Notes under the pieces: model-generated
What the model saw: the letters and a program-made list of their open reading frames with translations, nothing else
Told to the model about the DNA's origin: nothing
The model's database searches: none
Shown: positions 24,379 to 36,446 of the stretch, in pieces
Numbering within the stretch: the first letter of the stretch is position 1
How the letters are laid out: each line of letters opens with the position of its first letter
Made by a program: the position numbers and the translations under genes
Assembly: GCF_001592755.1 (NCBI RefSeq)
Contig: NZ_LUKF01000019.1
Location: forward strand, 299,380 to 363,379
Direction of reading: 5' to 3'
DNA from: Bdellovibrio bacteriovorus
GTDB taxonomy: Bacteria > Bdellovibrionota > Bdellovibrionia > Bdellovibrionales > Bdellovibrionaceae
DNA: 64,000 bases

Positions 24379-25809
24379 TTACTTTAATTTCTCCTGCAGA
24401 ATCTTATTCACTAATTCTGGATTTGCTTGGCCCTTTGAGGCCTTCATCACCGCGCCGACGAAGAATCCAAAGACCGCTTTTTTACCTAACTTATATTCTT
24501 CCACGTTTTTCGTATTGGCGGCTAATACTTCTTCCACAATTTTTTCAATTGCGCCGGGGTCGGAAATCTGAACCAAGCCTTTTTCTTTAACGATCACTGC
24601 AGGTTCTTTTCCGGTTTGCCACATTTCTTGAAAAACAGTCTTTGCTATTTTTCCCGAAATAGCCCCTTTATCAATCATGGCGATCATTTGACCCAGCTGT
24701 TTTGGTCGAACCGGCGAATCCTTAATGCTTTTATTGGCTTCTTTAAGTTCGCGTAAAATTTCCGTCATCACCCAGTTTGATGAGGCCTTAAAATTATTCG
24801 ATTCCTTCGCGGTTTCTTCGTAATAATCGGCCAAATCTTTTTCCGTCGTCAGAACTGTAGCGTCGTATTCAGGCAAAGCATGTTCTTCTTGGAAGCGTTT
24901 GGCTCGCGCAATAGGAAGCTCGGGCAGTTCTTTACGATATTGTTCAATCATAGCCTCGCTGACCGTCAATGGCAGCAGATCTGGATCGGGAAAGTAGCGA
25001 TAGTCCTGCGCGTCTTCTTTTGTGCGCATAGAAAACGTACGATTTTTATCTGGATCCCACAAGCGCGTTTCCTGGATAATTTTTTCGCCACGTTCTACCG
25101 CATCAATCTGTCGCTCAATTTCAAATTCAATGGCTTTTTCCACGAAACGGAAAGAGTTGATGTTTTTAATTTCCACTTTCGTTCCAAAGTTAGGGTCACC
25201 CATTTTACGCACTGAAACGTTACAGTCGCAGCGCAAGGAACCTTCTTCCAAGTTGCCGTCGCAAACATCAAGATAGCGAACAATTTGGCGGATCGTACGA
25301 GCGTATTCAGCCGCTTCGGCAGGGCTGCGAATGTCCGGACCCGAAACCACTTCCAGCAAAGGAATTCCGGCGCGATTGTAATTGATAAGTGTGTAGTCTC
25401 CGTGATGGTTCGACTTACCTGCGTCTTCTTCCATGTGCGCTCGCGTGATAGACACCGTTTTTTCGACCCCATCGACCTTAAACGTCACTGATCCATTTTC
25501 ACACAGCGGCTGATCGTATTGAGAGATTTGGTAACCCTTGGGTAGATCCGGATAAAAATAATTTTTACGTGCAAAAACAGATTTGCGACGAATATCACAA
25601 CCCAGGGCCAAGCCTGTTTTAATCGAATATTCCACGGCCTTTTTATTTACTACAGGCAATGATCCCGGCATCCCCACACTGATCGGAGACGTGTTTTCAT
25701 TATCACCTGCTTCAAAGCTTGTAGAATCCGCGCTAAAAATTTTCGACTGTGTGCTGAGTTGTACGTGAATTTCAATACCGATGACGGCTTCATATCCTCT
25801 ATATGACAT
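24379..25809 (-). CDS. gatB: Aspartyl/glutamyl-tRNA amidotransferase subunit B
   Basis: GatB is the kinase and tRNA-binding subunit that phosphorylates mischarged Glu-tRNA-Gln or Asp-tRNA-Asn before amidation. The start MSYRGYEAVIGIEIHVQL is typical. Conserved segments include PGSLPVVNKKAVE and YFYPDLPKGYQISQYDQP near residue 75. The C-terminal YqeY-like tRNA domain covers about 330-476. Its ATG overlaps the end of gatA by 11 bp. Confidence 0.97.
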   Translation of the reverse strand: MSYRGYEAVIGIEIHVQLSTQSKIFSADSTSFEAGDNENTSPISVGMPGSLPVVNKKAVEYSIKTGLALGCDIRRKSVFARKNYFYPDLPKGYQISQYDQPLCENGSVTFKVDGVEKTVSITRAHMEEDAGKSNHHGDYTLINYNRAGIPLLEVVSGPDIRSPAEAAEYARTIRQIVRYLDVCDGNLEEGSLRCDCNVSVRKMGDPNFGTKVEIKNINSFRFVEKAIEFEIERQIDAVERGEKIIQETRLWDPDKNRTFSMRTKEDAQDYRYFPDPDLLPLTVSEAMIEQYRKELPELPIARAKRFQEEHALPEYDATVLTTEKDLADYYEETAKESNNFKASSNWVMTEILRELKEANKSIKDSPVRPKQLGQMIAMIDKGAISGKIAKTVFQEMWQTGKEPAVIVKEKGLVQISDPGAIEKIVEEVLAANTKNVEEYKLGKKAVFGFFVGAVMKASKGQANPELVNKILQEKLK

Positions 25810-27271
25810 GGGGATTTTTTCCTTTCACCGGAGAAGCACTTTCCAGTGCAAATGCCACGTCCAACATTTTTTGCTCTTCAAAGTGACTTGCCGTCAGTTG
25901 AATGCCAATAGGAAGATTTTCTTGCGAAAGTCCGAAAGGCACACTCATTCCGGGAAGACCGGCTAAGTTGGTTGACGTAGTAAAAATATCGTTTAAATAC
26001 ATCGTCAACGGATCAGAAATACGCTCGCCAATTTTAAACGCGGGCGCCGTTGTCACCGGACTTAGAATCACGTCGCATTTTTTAAAAGCTTCTAAGTATT
26101 CATTCATGATCAAGCGACGAACCTGACCTGCTTTATTATAGTAGGCATCGTAATAGCCGCTCGAAAGACAATAGGTCCCTAACATAATACGACGTTTGAC
26201 TTCTTTTCCGAATCCTTCGCCGCGGGTTTTTCCATAAAAAGTTTCTAACTCCACTGCGGATAGATTTTTAAATTCAGCACGATGTCCATATTTCACTCCA
26301 TCATAACGAGCAAGATTGGATGAGGCTTCACTAGCCGCAATCAAGTAATAAACAGGCACCGCGAATTCGGACATAGGCACTGAGACTTCAACAATTTCCG
26401 CACCCATTTTTTTGAGCGTCTCAATCGAGTTTTCCACGGTCTTTTGCACATCGGGATGCAAGCTGCCGCTCATGTACTCTTTCATCAAGCCAATCTTCAT
26501 GCCTTTAACATCCGACTTCAGATTTTTACTCCACGCGGGGACGGGTCTTTGCGTAGTGGTGGAATCAAAGCTATCAAAACCAGAGATGACTTCCATAGTT
26601 AAGGCAGCATCTTTCACGGAGCTGACCATAGGGCCCGCTTGATCCAGTGAAGATGCATAAGCGATTATTCCATAGCGACTGACACGACCATACGTAGGCT
26701 TTACCCCCACGATCCCACAGAAACTTGCGGGTTGGCGAATGGACCCCCCCGTGTCTGTACCTAGAGTTCCTGCAACCAAACGTGCGGCTTGGGCCGCCGC
26801 CGATCCTCCGGAAGAACCCCCGGGAACACAATCAAGTTTCCAAGGATTTTTTGTCGGACCATGGAAAGAAGTTTCATTAGACGAACCCATCGCAAACTCA
26901 TCTTGATTCAGCTTACCCATCACAACAATGCCAGCCGCTTTAAGGCGAGCTACAACGGTCGCGTCGTAGGGAGGAACAAAGTTTTCAAGAATCTTAGATC
27001 CCGCCGTCGTCTTAAGACCTTTTGTACAAAACATTTCCTTTATTCCAAAGGGAACGCCCGCCAAGGGACCGACATTTTCGCCTTTAGCAATGCGGGTATC
27101 TAAGGCTTCTGCGTCTTTGATGGCTTGATCATTCTTAGTCGTAAAAGAATTTAATTTTTCATCGAGCGTGGCAATGCGTTTGGCAAAGTGCTCAGCTACT
27201 TCTTTGGCACTGACTTTTTTATTTTGAACGGCCTCGGCAATATCTGAGATTGAAGCAAAAGTTAAATCCAT
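25799..27271 (-). CDS. gatA: Aspartyl/glutamyl-tRNA amidotransferase subunit A
   Basis: GatA is the glutaminase subunit of the amidase-signature family. It frees ammonia from glutamine and passes it to GatB. From the ATG at 27271 the Ser-cisSer-Lys triad is K78, S153 and S177, in GVPFGIKEM, PGGSSGGSAAA and DTGGSIRQPA. This start sits one base after the gatC stop; the frame runs 17 codons further but those residues are not family-like. Length 490 is normal. Confidence 0.97.
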   Translation of the reverse strand: MDLTFASISDIAEAVQNKKVSAKEVAEHFAKRIATLDEKLNSFTTKNDQAIKDAEALDTRIAKGENVGPLAGVPFGIKEMFCTKGLKTTAGSKILENFVPPYDATVVARLKAAGIVVMGKLNQDEFAMGSSNETSFHGPTKNPWKLDCVPGGSSGGSAAAQAARLVAGTLGTDTGGSIRQPASFCGIVGVKPTYGRVSRYGIIAYASSLDQAGPMVSSVKDAALTMEVISGFDSFDSTTTQRPVPAWSKNLKSDVKGMKIGLMKEYMSGSLHPDVQKTVENSIETLKKMGAEIVEVSVPMSEFAVPVYYLIAASEASSNLARYDGVKYGHRAEFKNLSAVELETFYGKTRGEGFGKEVKRRIMLGTYCLSSGYYDAYYNKAGQVRRLIMNEYLEAFKKCDVILSPVTTAPAFKIGERISDPLTMYLNDIFTTSTNLAGLPGMSVPFGLSQENLPIGIQLTASHFEEQKMLDVAFALESASPVKGKNPHVI

Positions 27272-27272
27272 C

Positions 27273-29679
<2,407 letters not shown>

Positions 29680-31041
29680 TTAGCGCTGGCCCGCTCGCGG
29701 CGCCGTCGCTTTATTGGCATCAACAAGCTCTGCCATACGGCCGCGCAGGTGAACGCACGTTGCGCTTAAATCCTTAATTGCATAATCGACTTGGGATTTG
29801 CTGCGGCCTCTTTTTTCAAAGTGCTTACGTAAAACAGTTTCATCTTGCTGACAAAGAACGTCTACGCGACGAACTAGCGCACGATACTCCGAAGGGTTGG
29901 CTTTCGCGAAAGCCAGGGTTTCACTGGCTTTATTCGACGCCTTCACACATTCTTCCGTGGCATTTTTAGAGCGACGAATGCAAATGGGTTTTTCGTCTTT
30001 CAAGCCAAAAAGAACGGGATTACAAAGCACGACGGATTTTCCGTCTTCGTTATCGCCATAAATTGCCGAACCTTCTTGATTTGCCTTACACGAATAAGTG
30101 ACCGACTTCCCAGAGGCATCACGAATTTCTTTTTCGCTAATCGGAGAACACTGCGGACCTTCAACCGCCCAACCGGCGTAAACGCAAGCAAGGCGTTCGG
30201 TTTTACTGACCTCTTCCACATCCAGATTGTCGTTCCCTTTCGAGTTACCAACATCTTCCAAAGCTCTAAGATGATAGTCGGCCACGTGGGGGTTATTACC
30301 CACGCGATCTAAAACAGCACCGCTTTCGTCGCGTCTTTCTGTCACCGTCATCGGACCTGCTTTAGATGCTTTTTTGATTTGAGCATCCGGGCCTAAATCA
30401 ATCACCACTTCTTCAGACGAGGACGGCGTCACGATTCTTTTCACGACTGTATTTTTACGAAGAATAGGGGCCTCAAAAGGAGAAGATCCTTCATCCAGTG
30501 TCACTTCAACGTGTTTTGCCAACTGATCAGCACTGATTTGAACTTTCGAGCCTTCGTAATCTTTTTTATCCAGCTCTTTAAGTAGGTTTCTGGAAATTGT
30601 CGAAGCATCGTCATTCGCGCTCGTACATACATAGACACCACTGAGGCGATCCCCTGGGCAGCGCATACAAACTAATGAAGCCGCCGCTTTCACACTTCTT
30701 TGCACCTGACAGCGCTCGTCGGCCGCTTCGGCAGGATTCCCAACTAGAATAGAAGATGTTGCACAAAAAGAAGCGGAGTTAGAAAGTGCCTGAAACAAAA
30801 ACTCGGGTAAGAAACTGTATTTGCGTTTTGGATTAATTCTTTCGCCCGCATCGACAGCATCGACTTTCGCATAGAAGGCCTGGATCTCTTTCAACCATGC
30901 TTTTTGATTTTCGTCAGAAAGTGCGCGGAACTCTTCATAAGACAATGTGATCTTGTCCGTAGATTTATAGAATTTGCCTTGCGCAAATGCGCTTGAAGTC
31001 AGCGCAATAAGTAATGAAAAAAGCATCGCTGTCATTTTCAT
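29680..31041 (-). CDS. Secreted protein of unknown function, cysteine-containing
   Basis: This 453-residue protein has a signal peptide (cleavage after SAFA near residue 20). The mature part has about 14 cysteines. One group near 93-150 includes CMRCPGDRLSGVYVC, others lie near 285-350, and the tail is basic. Multiple disulfides suggest a periplasmic or extracellular protein. I do not recognise a family. It is convergent with ligA with no base between the two stops and no terminator. Confidence 0.78.
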   Translation of the reverse strand: MKMTAMLFSLLIALTSSAFAQGKFYKSTDKITLSYEEFRALSDENQKAWLKEIQAFYAKVDAVDAGERINPKRKYSFLPEFLFQALSNSASFCATSSILVGNPAEAADERCQVQRSVKAAASLVCMRCPGDRLSGVYVCTSANDDASTISRNLLKELDKKDYEGSKVQISADQLAKHVEVTLDEGSSPFEAPILRKNTVVKRIVTPSSSEEVVIDLGPDAQIKKASKAGPMTVTERRDESGAVLDRVGNNPHVADYHLRALEDVGNSKGNDNLDVEEVSKTERLACVYAGWAVEGPQCSPISEKEIRDASGKSVTYSCKANQEGSAIYGDNEDGKSVVLCNPVLFGLKDEKPICIRRSKNATEECVKASNKASETLAFAKANPSEYRALVRRVDVLCQQDETVLRKHFEKRGRSKSQVDYAIKDLSATCVHLRGRMAELVDANKATAPRAGQR

Positions 31042-31131
31042 CGCCGCATCCTTTGTCCATCAAAGTTTCAATATTTGTTTATCGGCGAATTAACGACTTG
31101 TCTTGAGATGTCTCAGAATAAGACAGCTCTT

Positions 31132-31165
31132 TAAACGGAAAAACCCGTGGCTTGCACCACGGGTT
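31132..31165 (-). terminator. Intrinsic terminator of the histone gene
   Basis: AACCCGTGG pairs with CCACGGGTT over a 6-base loop. On the minus strand the T tract TTTTTCCGTTT follows. It begins 27 bases after the histone stop codon. Confidence 0.85.
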
Positions 31166-31192
31166 CTTTGCAATAACTAAATCAGCACCAAA

Positions 31193-31387
31193 TTAAAGGT
31201 GATCGATCACGATATCGCGTGCCATAACAGTCTTACGACCATCAGCTTTAGCACTTTCGATACCTTTTAAGCAAAGTTGCTCAATAGCTTTGCTAAGAAC
31301 ATCAATAGTCTCAGCAGAGGTGTTCATTTGACCTTTTTCTTTGATAAGTTTTTTTACTTTGCTTGTTACAACAAGTACTTCTGCCAT
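31193..31387 (-). CDS. Bacterial histone, minimal histone-fold DNA-binding protein
   Basis: The 64-residue protein is one histone fold without tails: a short helix (about residues 5-18, VTSKVKKLIKEKG), loop L1 with MNTSAET, a long central helix (about 23-50) and loop L2 with GRKTV. A last helix, ARDIVIDHL, carries the histone-typical RD pair. From memory it is nearly identical to Bd0055 of B. bacteriovorus, an abundant nucleoid protein that coats DNA as dimers. I chose the ATG at 31387 (GAGAGG seven bases upstream); the frame is open 22 codons further but without a start context. It follows the phosphoesterase gene by 88 bp and has its own terminator. Confidence 0.95.
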   Translation of the reverse strand: MAEVLVVTSKVKKLIKEKGQMNTSAETIDVLSKAIEQLCLKGIESAKADGRKTVMARDIVIDHL

Positions 31388-31475
31388 GATTAAACCTCTC
31401 TCCATCCGTGTGTTTACCTGTAAAAGGTTTGCATAGGGTCCAGAAATTGACAATATGAAATCTTCTTGCGGCGCA

Positions 31476-32951
31476 CTAATTATTTGCCGAGGTCGTTTTG
31501 CCTGGGTTCGCGATCAGTTCCGATTTCCCATCCACAAATTTCAGAAGCTCGGCCTGACGGCTTCCCCCTTCGGTTGGAGAAATCCAAACGAAAGTTTTTT
31601 GATCCAAAGGTTTCGTACACTCCACGTCCAAAAACGCCGGCGACCAGCATCCCGAATTCAAATGTTCCACCGACCCAATAATTTCGTGACGTGTATGATG
31701 AGTGTGTCCAAAGACGATGCGCTGCGCTTTGGTGATTGCACTCGCCATGGAAAGGACTCGATCATCTGGCTCTTTATACCCCGAAACTAAGGAGGTGATC
31801 GACTTGCTGTAAAAAAGGAAGAAGGGCAGCAATAAAAAGAGCGGAATAAAGGCCCAGAAGAAAGAAATTTCATAAACCGAGCGCACAAACACCATCAGTT
31901 GGAAAATTAAAAAGAACGCGACAAAGACGATGAACGCGCGGTCCAACCAAAGTTCACGGGCCAACAACGTCGGCTGACTGGCGGCTGGGGCGACAAAAAG
32001 TTCCTTAAGCTCCCTTACCATACGCGGCTCTGCGTTCGCTTTTTCTGCAATTCGAGACACACGGTCCTCAATCTTTAAAGGATTGCGAATCGGCGCTGAA
32101 AGTCGGTCAAAGAAGGCATAAAGCAAAGTTACAACCGAGCCCCAGAACCAAGTGATAACCAAACCCGGCTGAGCGCGCAGCATATATTTAAAAAAGAAGC
32201 GGATGTATTCCGGCAAAGTCATAATGTAGTTCGTGTCGACGTGAGGATTAAAAAATCCCATGCCGTTGGAAATGTAACGACACGCCAAGTTTCCAAAAGG
32301 CAGCTTCAAAGAGATGTAATTGTATCCGCGCACAAAGGGGTTGATCGGGTCTTCACACATACAGTACGGATCGTACTGATTGCCGTGCTCAATCAGAGTG
32401 TCTTGGTTGCTGATGTAAAACCATTCAACGAAGCGAACCTGATCGCGTTTGTGATCTGGCAAAGCTAAATGCTTATGAATCTCTTCCTGCACTTCTGGAA
32501 AATGAAGTTCAAGGTCATGATTACCAATAACAAAGATCGCGCGATGTCCACGCAGAATGAACTCACGCAGTGCCCGTACGAATTCCGCATGATCCTTTAA
32601 AATAACTTCAATCTTATAACGAGATCGTTCCTCGCGAGGATAAAGACCGCGATGACGTTCTAACCAATCAACTTTGTAAGTCGGTTCATCAGGCAATCGT
32701 AAAACACTGTCAAAATCGAAAATGTCGCCGTTAAGAATCAACTCGATGGGCTGACCATTTGCCTTTTCTTCAATGTGCTTCAAGAAGTTTTCAAAAACAT
32801 CATCGAAAAAGAATTGCCGCGTTTTAAACTTCTTCCATAACGGAAACTTAATGTTAACCGGCTCTGCCTCGCAAAGATGCAAGTCACTGATGATAGCAGT
32901 GAATGAAGCGGATCTGAAATCAGGAACTGGTTGCGAAAAAGAAGTGGGCAA
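31476..32951 (-). CDS. Calcineurin-like metallophosphoesterase with membrane segments
   Basis: The 491-residue protein carries the metallophosphoesterase motifs in order: DLH (D23, H25), NGDIFDFD near 75, GNHDLELH near 143, and GHTHHTRHE near 430. Between motifs 4 and 5 lies an insert with several hydrophobic segments (roughly 260-280 and 340-395). The fold resembles UDP-2,3-diacylglucosamine hydrolases (LpxH/LpxI-like), but the size and membrane insert differ, so the substrate is open. The TTG start has GGGAGG 6-7 bases upstream and lies only 17 bp from the divergent murD start. The histone gene follows. Confidence 0.85.
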   Translation of the reverse strand: MPTSFSQPVPDFRSASFTAIISDLHLCEAEPVNIKFPLWKKFKTRQFFFDDVFENFLKHIEEKANGQPIELILNGDIFDFDSVLRLPDEPTYKVDWLERHRGLYPREERSRYKIEVILKDHAEFVRALREFILRGHRAIFVIGNHDLELHFPEVQEEIHKHLALPDHKRDQVRFVEWFYISNQDTLIEHGNQYDPYCMCEDPINPFVRGYNYISLKLPFGNLACRYISNGMGFFNPHVDTNYIMTLPEYIRFFFKYMLRAQPGLVITWFWGSVVTLLYAFFDRLSAPIRNPLKIEDRVSRIAEKANAEPRMVRELKELFVAPAASQPTLLARELWLDRAFIVFVAFFLIFQLMVFVRSVYEISFFWAFIPLFLLLPFFLFYSKSITSLVSGYKEPDDRVLSMASAITKAQRIVFGHTHHTRHEIIGSVEHLNSGCWSPAFLDVECTKPLDQKTFVWISPTEGGSRQAELLKFVDGKSELIANPGKTTSANN

Positions 32952-32968
32952 ATCTTCCTCCCAAGAAT

Positions 32969-34303
32969 ATGATCGTGCAGATGAAAGAATTTATCAAGAA
33001 CCTCAAGACTCCAATTGCTATTGTCGGGATGGGTAAAAGTGGCGAGGCGGCTCGCCGACTTCTTTTAGATCTCGGATTTTCTGCTCAGTCCGTACTCACA
33101 TTTGACGGAAAATTGCCGACAGCGGATTTTAACGATCCTGAAGCTTTGATGTCTAAAGCAGCACCGAAAACTTTGGTGGTCTCGCCGGGGGTTCCCCTTA
33201 CTTCAGCCTGGATTCAAAAAGCGCAAAGTGAGGGAGTTAAGATCACCAGCGAAATTTCTTTGGCCTGCGCTTGTTTAGAGCAAGAAAAACTCATGGGCAT
33301 CACGGGATCCGTAGGAAAAAGCACGACGGTATCACTTTTGGGTGCAGGTCTTGAGGCTTTTTCTAAAACCGGATTTGTTGGTGGGAACCTGGGAATTCCA
33401 TTTTCTCAATATGCCGCGGAAGTCATCGAAGGACAAAGGCCTCGCGCAGACTGGATTGTCTTAGAGCTCTCTAGCTATCAGCTGGAAAATTGTGAAAACT
33501 TATCTTTGGATTTGTCGGCAATTACGTACTTTACCTCCAATCATCTAGAGCGTTACGACAATCTTGAACACTACTATCATACAAAGTGGAACATTCATTC
33601 CATCACAAAAAAAGCCATGCTCTTAAACAACGAAGGTGGCGACCTTGTCGAGTATTCGAAGAAAAAGGGTCGCGATGAAAGTGTGAAAGTCATTTCAAAG
33701 AATGATCCTGCGTTTAAAGATCTTCATTTGGAAAAAGCTCAGCTTATTGGACAACACAATCAAGATAACTTGGCTTTAGCCTCTGCATTGGCTCTTGAGG
33801 CCGGTTGGCCACGCGAAGCCATTGAAGGCATGAAAAACTTCAAAGGCCTTGTTCATCGTTTAGAAAACGTCGGAACATTTAAAGGCGTTCGTTTTATCAA
33901 CGACAGCAAAGCCACGGCGATGGACAGTGTTCTGATCGCCAGTACAGCGGCGCATGACACTTTAGCAAATGGTGGGAAGTTATTTTTACTTTTGGGTGGA
34001 AGAGATAAAAACCTTCCGTGGCAAGATTTAATGCCGCTAAAACACTTTCAGTCCGTCGAGTTCGTGTTTTTTGGAGAATGCCGTGAGATCGCTCAGAAGA
34101 AATCTCTTTTACCCGGTTCGTCCTATCCGCAGTTGGGTGAAGCCTTAGAGCATTGTTTCAAAAAGGCAAAAAGTTCAGACACGGTTTTACTTAGCCCGGG
34201 TGGAACAAGTTTAGACGAATTTAAGTCTTTTGAAGATCGAGGAAATTTCTTTAAGTCGAAAGTCGCTGAGTTCGCTAAAACCAGTCAGTTAGCGGAAAGT
34301 TAA
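32969..34303 (+). CDS. murD: UDP-N-acetylmuramoylalanine--D-glutamate ligase
   Basis: The enzyme adds D-Glu to UDP-MurNAc-L-Ala in peptidoglycan precursor synthesis. An N-terminal Rossmann-like domain (IAIVGMGKSGEAARRLL) is followed by the Mur ligase P-loop GITGSVGKSTTVSLL near 110-124. Further Mur motifs include LELSSYQLE (near 169-177) and NDSKATAMDSV (near 311). Length 444 is normal. A second ATG four codons in is possible; neither start has a strong ribosome-binding site. The gene stands apart from other division and cell-wall genes. Its 3' end overlaps the convergent gene by 15 bp. Confidence 0.94.
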   Translation: MIVQMKEFIKNLKTPIAIVGMGKSGEAARRLLLDLGFSAQSVLTFDGKLPTADFNDPEALMSKAAPKTLVVSPGVPLTSAWIQKAQSEGVKITSEISLACACLEQEKLMGITGSVGKSTTVSLLGAGLEAFSKTGFVGGNLGIPFSQYAAEVIEGQRPRADWIVLELSSYQLENCENLSLDLSAITYFTSNHLERYDNLEHYYHTKWNIHSITKKAMLLNNEGGDLVEYSKKKGRDESVKVISKNDPAFKDLHLEKAQLIGQHNQDNLALASALALEAGWPREAIEGMKNFKGLVHRLENVGTFKGVRFINDSKATAMDSVLIASTAAHDTLANGGKLFLLLGGRDKNLPWQDLMPLKHFQSVEFVFFGECREIAQKKSLLPGSSYPQLGEALEHCFKKAKSSDTVLLSPGGTSLDEFKSFEDRGNFFKSKVAEFAKTSQLAES

Positions 34304-36394
34304 AACGGAAAGCGAATTGGCATCTACCGGAAGAACGCGCGAATACATTTTGCGTGTTCTAGCTCCTAAGACAACCACTTCGTGAGTATCCTCAGGAACA
34401 TTGAAAAGAATAAAGCCGCCGCCCGCAATGCCTTTGCGATTTTGCAGGATGCGTCCTTGCATATCAAAGTAAACGATCTGTCTTGGGTCAAAATTATCGT
34501 ACGCCGCAAGATAGACCTCAAAGTCTTCATCTGGAACAAAGCCAACAACAAATCCCGTGCTCGGCATATCATCAAGTCTTAAGAAGGATTTGATCGAAGT
34601 CAGCCATGACCAGTGAACAAGCGGCGCATGGATGAATTCATCCGTATCATTATATATATAACGTGCGGATACATAGTCAGCACCTTCGGGTTGAACACGC
34701 ATTAATCCCAACCGACTGACATGAGGTAACGTCACTGTCGTTAAACCAGTATTTACCTCTAAATCTTCCTGCAAGCTTTGCATTGTAACTAAGCCAGGGC
34801 GAGCTTCACCGGTAAAGGCATCATAAATTCGCAAGGGCACAGCTTCCGTTTTAATCGTAGATTCTACATCACCTTGGGCAACGGATCCTTCTTCAACGAC
34901 TACGTTTTGATAACCCAAGATCGCAGAAGAGCGCGTCGCTAAAATAGAATGAAAGCCTGGTTCCACATCCACGAAAGCAAAAAGACCGTTATCACTTGTC
35001 GACTTCAGCTGCGGATCAGGAATCATGAAGGAGTTAAAGTAAACCGGGATCAAGGCTTCGTCAGATTCGACAACAACCTCTGCTCCCGCCAAGGCTTTTC
35101 CATCCAATGTGACTTTGCCCCAGATGATAGTTGGTGAGCCATCAATAGACTGGGCACGCTGTTGGGCCACGATATCCTGAAGCGCCTTGATCATAGATTC
35201 TGGATAAAGTTGAGATTTAAATTCTTTTCCTGAAATGACGATCGCCGCAGTTTGCAGATGCTTAGGAGCAGCCGCTCTCATAACTGTCATTGAACCTTTG
35301 GTGACATTATCCATGGCGACTAGACCGTCATCCTTTTTAACTGCAATTTCGCTGGCACCTTTTACGAAAGTGGCGCGCGTTTGTGCTGGAGCCACGTCAT
35401 TAGGTTTTGGATTGTAGGCGCTTGTTACAATACCGGCAAAATCAGGATGAGGTTCAATCTTAAGTTTCGGACCTTGAAGAGTTCCGGCATTTGCCGCAGC
35501 CACGCGATTCAGACGGAATGAGCCTTCGCCCAAAGTTTTTCCTTCTTTATCCACAAGGCGAGCCACCACGGTTCCGTTTTTATCTTCGACTTCTATATTA
35601 TAAAGACCTTGGCGCAAATCTACGCGGCCTAGTTCTTTTAAGACACCTTCATCATTGCGACGAATTTCAATATGGTGCTCGTTAGTGACGGCAAGGCCTC
35701 CGGTGATTTCAAGAGGACCTTGGATATAATGACGAAGATTTTTTTCTTCAACAAAGGACTGAGAACCCTCCGCACGCTCGTCCATAACGCCTTGAGGAGT
35801 TCTGTCCGGAACAGACACCGAAGCTTGAGAGGGACGCGTGCTCACTTGGCCCGAAGCCGATGTTCCCGCGACATACACATTAGAAGACGAAGAAGGACTT
35901 GTCGCTAAGGCTCCTGATTTTTCAAGAACCTCGCGAGCCATGTCACTCCAAGTGGGAACAGTCCAATCTTGATTTAAGATCTCGCTACGCCTCTGCGCTT
36001 CTTGCAAACGCTTCGCTTGGGCGACCGGTAAATGCTCAACCCAAGCGCCTTCAGAGGCTTCTTCAACGGGAGCAGAAGTAATCAGGGTCTCTGGCCTCTT
36101 TGTTAAGACCATTTCTGGAACTTCAATTTTTTTCGCAAAAAGAGGCGTCGAAGAAGTTTTTTCAACCGCTAAAGTTGCCGGTTTTATTTTCGCAAGTCGT
36201 GCCCATTCTTCAGAGATGCGCTCTGATTCCACGACTTCTTCAAAGGCAATATGTGGAGGAGAATTTTTCTGCGCCTTAATCGTCAGCGCTTCATAAATAG
36301 GAATGAACTTCAAACCACTTAATTGGCTTGACCAGCATAAGCATCCCGCTAGTACTGCGAACGGAAGAATCCGTTTAAGCTGCATTCCTTGCAA
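34289..36394 (-). CDS. Large exported protein with a carboxypeptidase-regulatory-like domain
   Basis: The 701-residue protein has one N-terminal hydrophobic helix (about 9-28), either a signal peptide or an anchor. A low-complexity region to about 210 is followed by several beta-rich modules. The clearest, at about 425-505 (IWGKVTLDGKALAGAEVVVES and GLFAFVDVEPGFHSILATR), resembles the carboxypeptidase regulatory fold found in surface and transport proteins. Function is unknown. The TTG at 36394 has AAGAGG at good spacing; an ATG three codons later has none. Its end overlaps murD in antisense. Confidence 0.8.
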   Translation of the reverse strand: MQGMQLKRILPFAVLAGCLCWSSQLSGLKFIPIYEALTIKAQKNSPPHIAFEEVVESERISEEWARLAKIKPATLAVEKTSSTPLFAKKIEVPEMVLTKRPETLITSAPVEEASEGAWVEHLPVAQAKRLQEAQRRSEILNQDWTVPTWSDMAREVLEKSGALATSPSSSSNVYVAGTSASGQVSTRPSQASVSVPDRTPQGVMDERAEGSQSFVEEKNLRHYIQGPLEITGGLAVTNEHHIEIRRNDEGVLKELGRVDLRQGLYNIEVEDKNGTVVARLVDKEGKTLGEGSFRLNRVAAANAGTLQGPKLKIEPHPDFAGIVTSAYNPKPNDVAPAQTRATFVKGASEIAVKKDDGLVAMDNVTKGSMTVMRAAAPKHLQTAAIVISGKEFKSQLYPESMIKALQDIVAQQRAQSIDGSPTIIWGKVTLDGKALAGAEVVVESDEALIPVYFNSFMIPDPQLKSTSDNGLFAFVDVEPGFHSILATRSSAILGYQNVVVEEGSVAQGDVESTIKTEAVPLRIYDAFTGEARPGLVTMQSLQEDLEVNTGLTTVTLPHVSRLGLMRVQPEGADYVSARYIYNDTDEFIHAPLVHWSWLTSIKSFLRLDDMPSTGFVVGFVPDEDFEVYLAAYDNFDPRQIVYFDMQGRILQNRKGIAGGGFILFNVPEDTHEVVVLGARTRKMYSRVLPVDANSLSVLTFR

Positions 36395-36410
36395 CGTAAC
36401 CTCTTCAAAT

Positions 36411-36437
36411 GAAAAGACTAGTCATATTGACTAGTCT
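36411..36437 (-). terminator. Intrinsic terminator ending the long ftsK-to-lipoprotein run
   Basis: A perfect 9-bp stem (AGACTAGTC with GACTAGTCT) over a 5-base loop is followed on the minus strand by TTTTC. It begins nine bases after the lipoprotein stop codon. Confidence 0.75.
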
Positions 36438-36446
36438 ATATCGTAT

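Noticed and set aside
31388..31453. 22-codon N-terminal tail on the histone
   Set aside because: The internal ATG has a good ribosome-binding site and matches the known compact histone; the tail has no start context.
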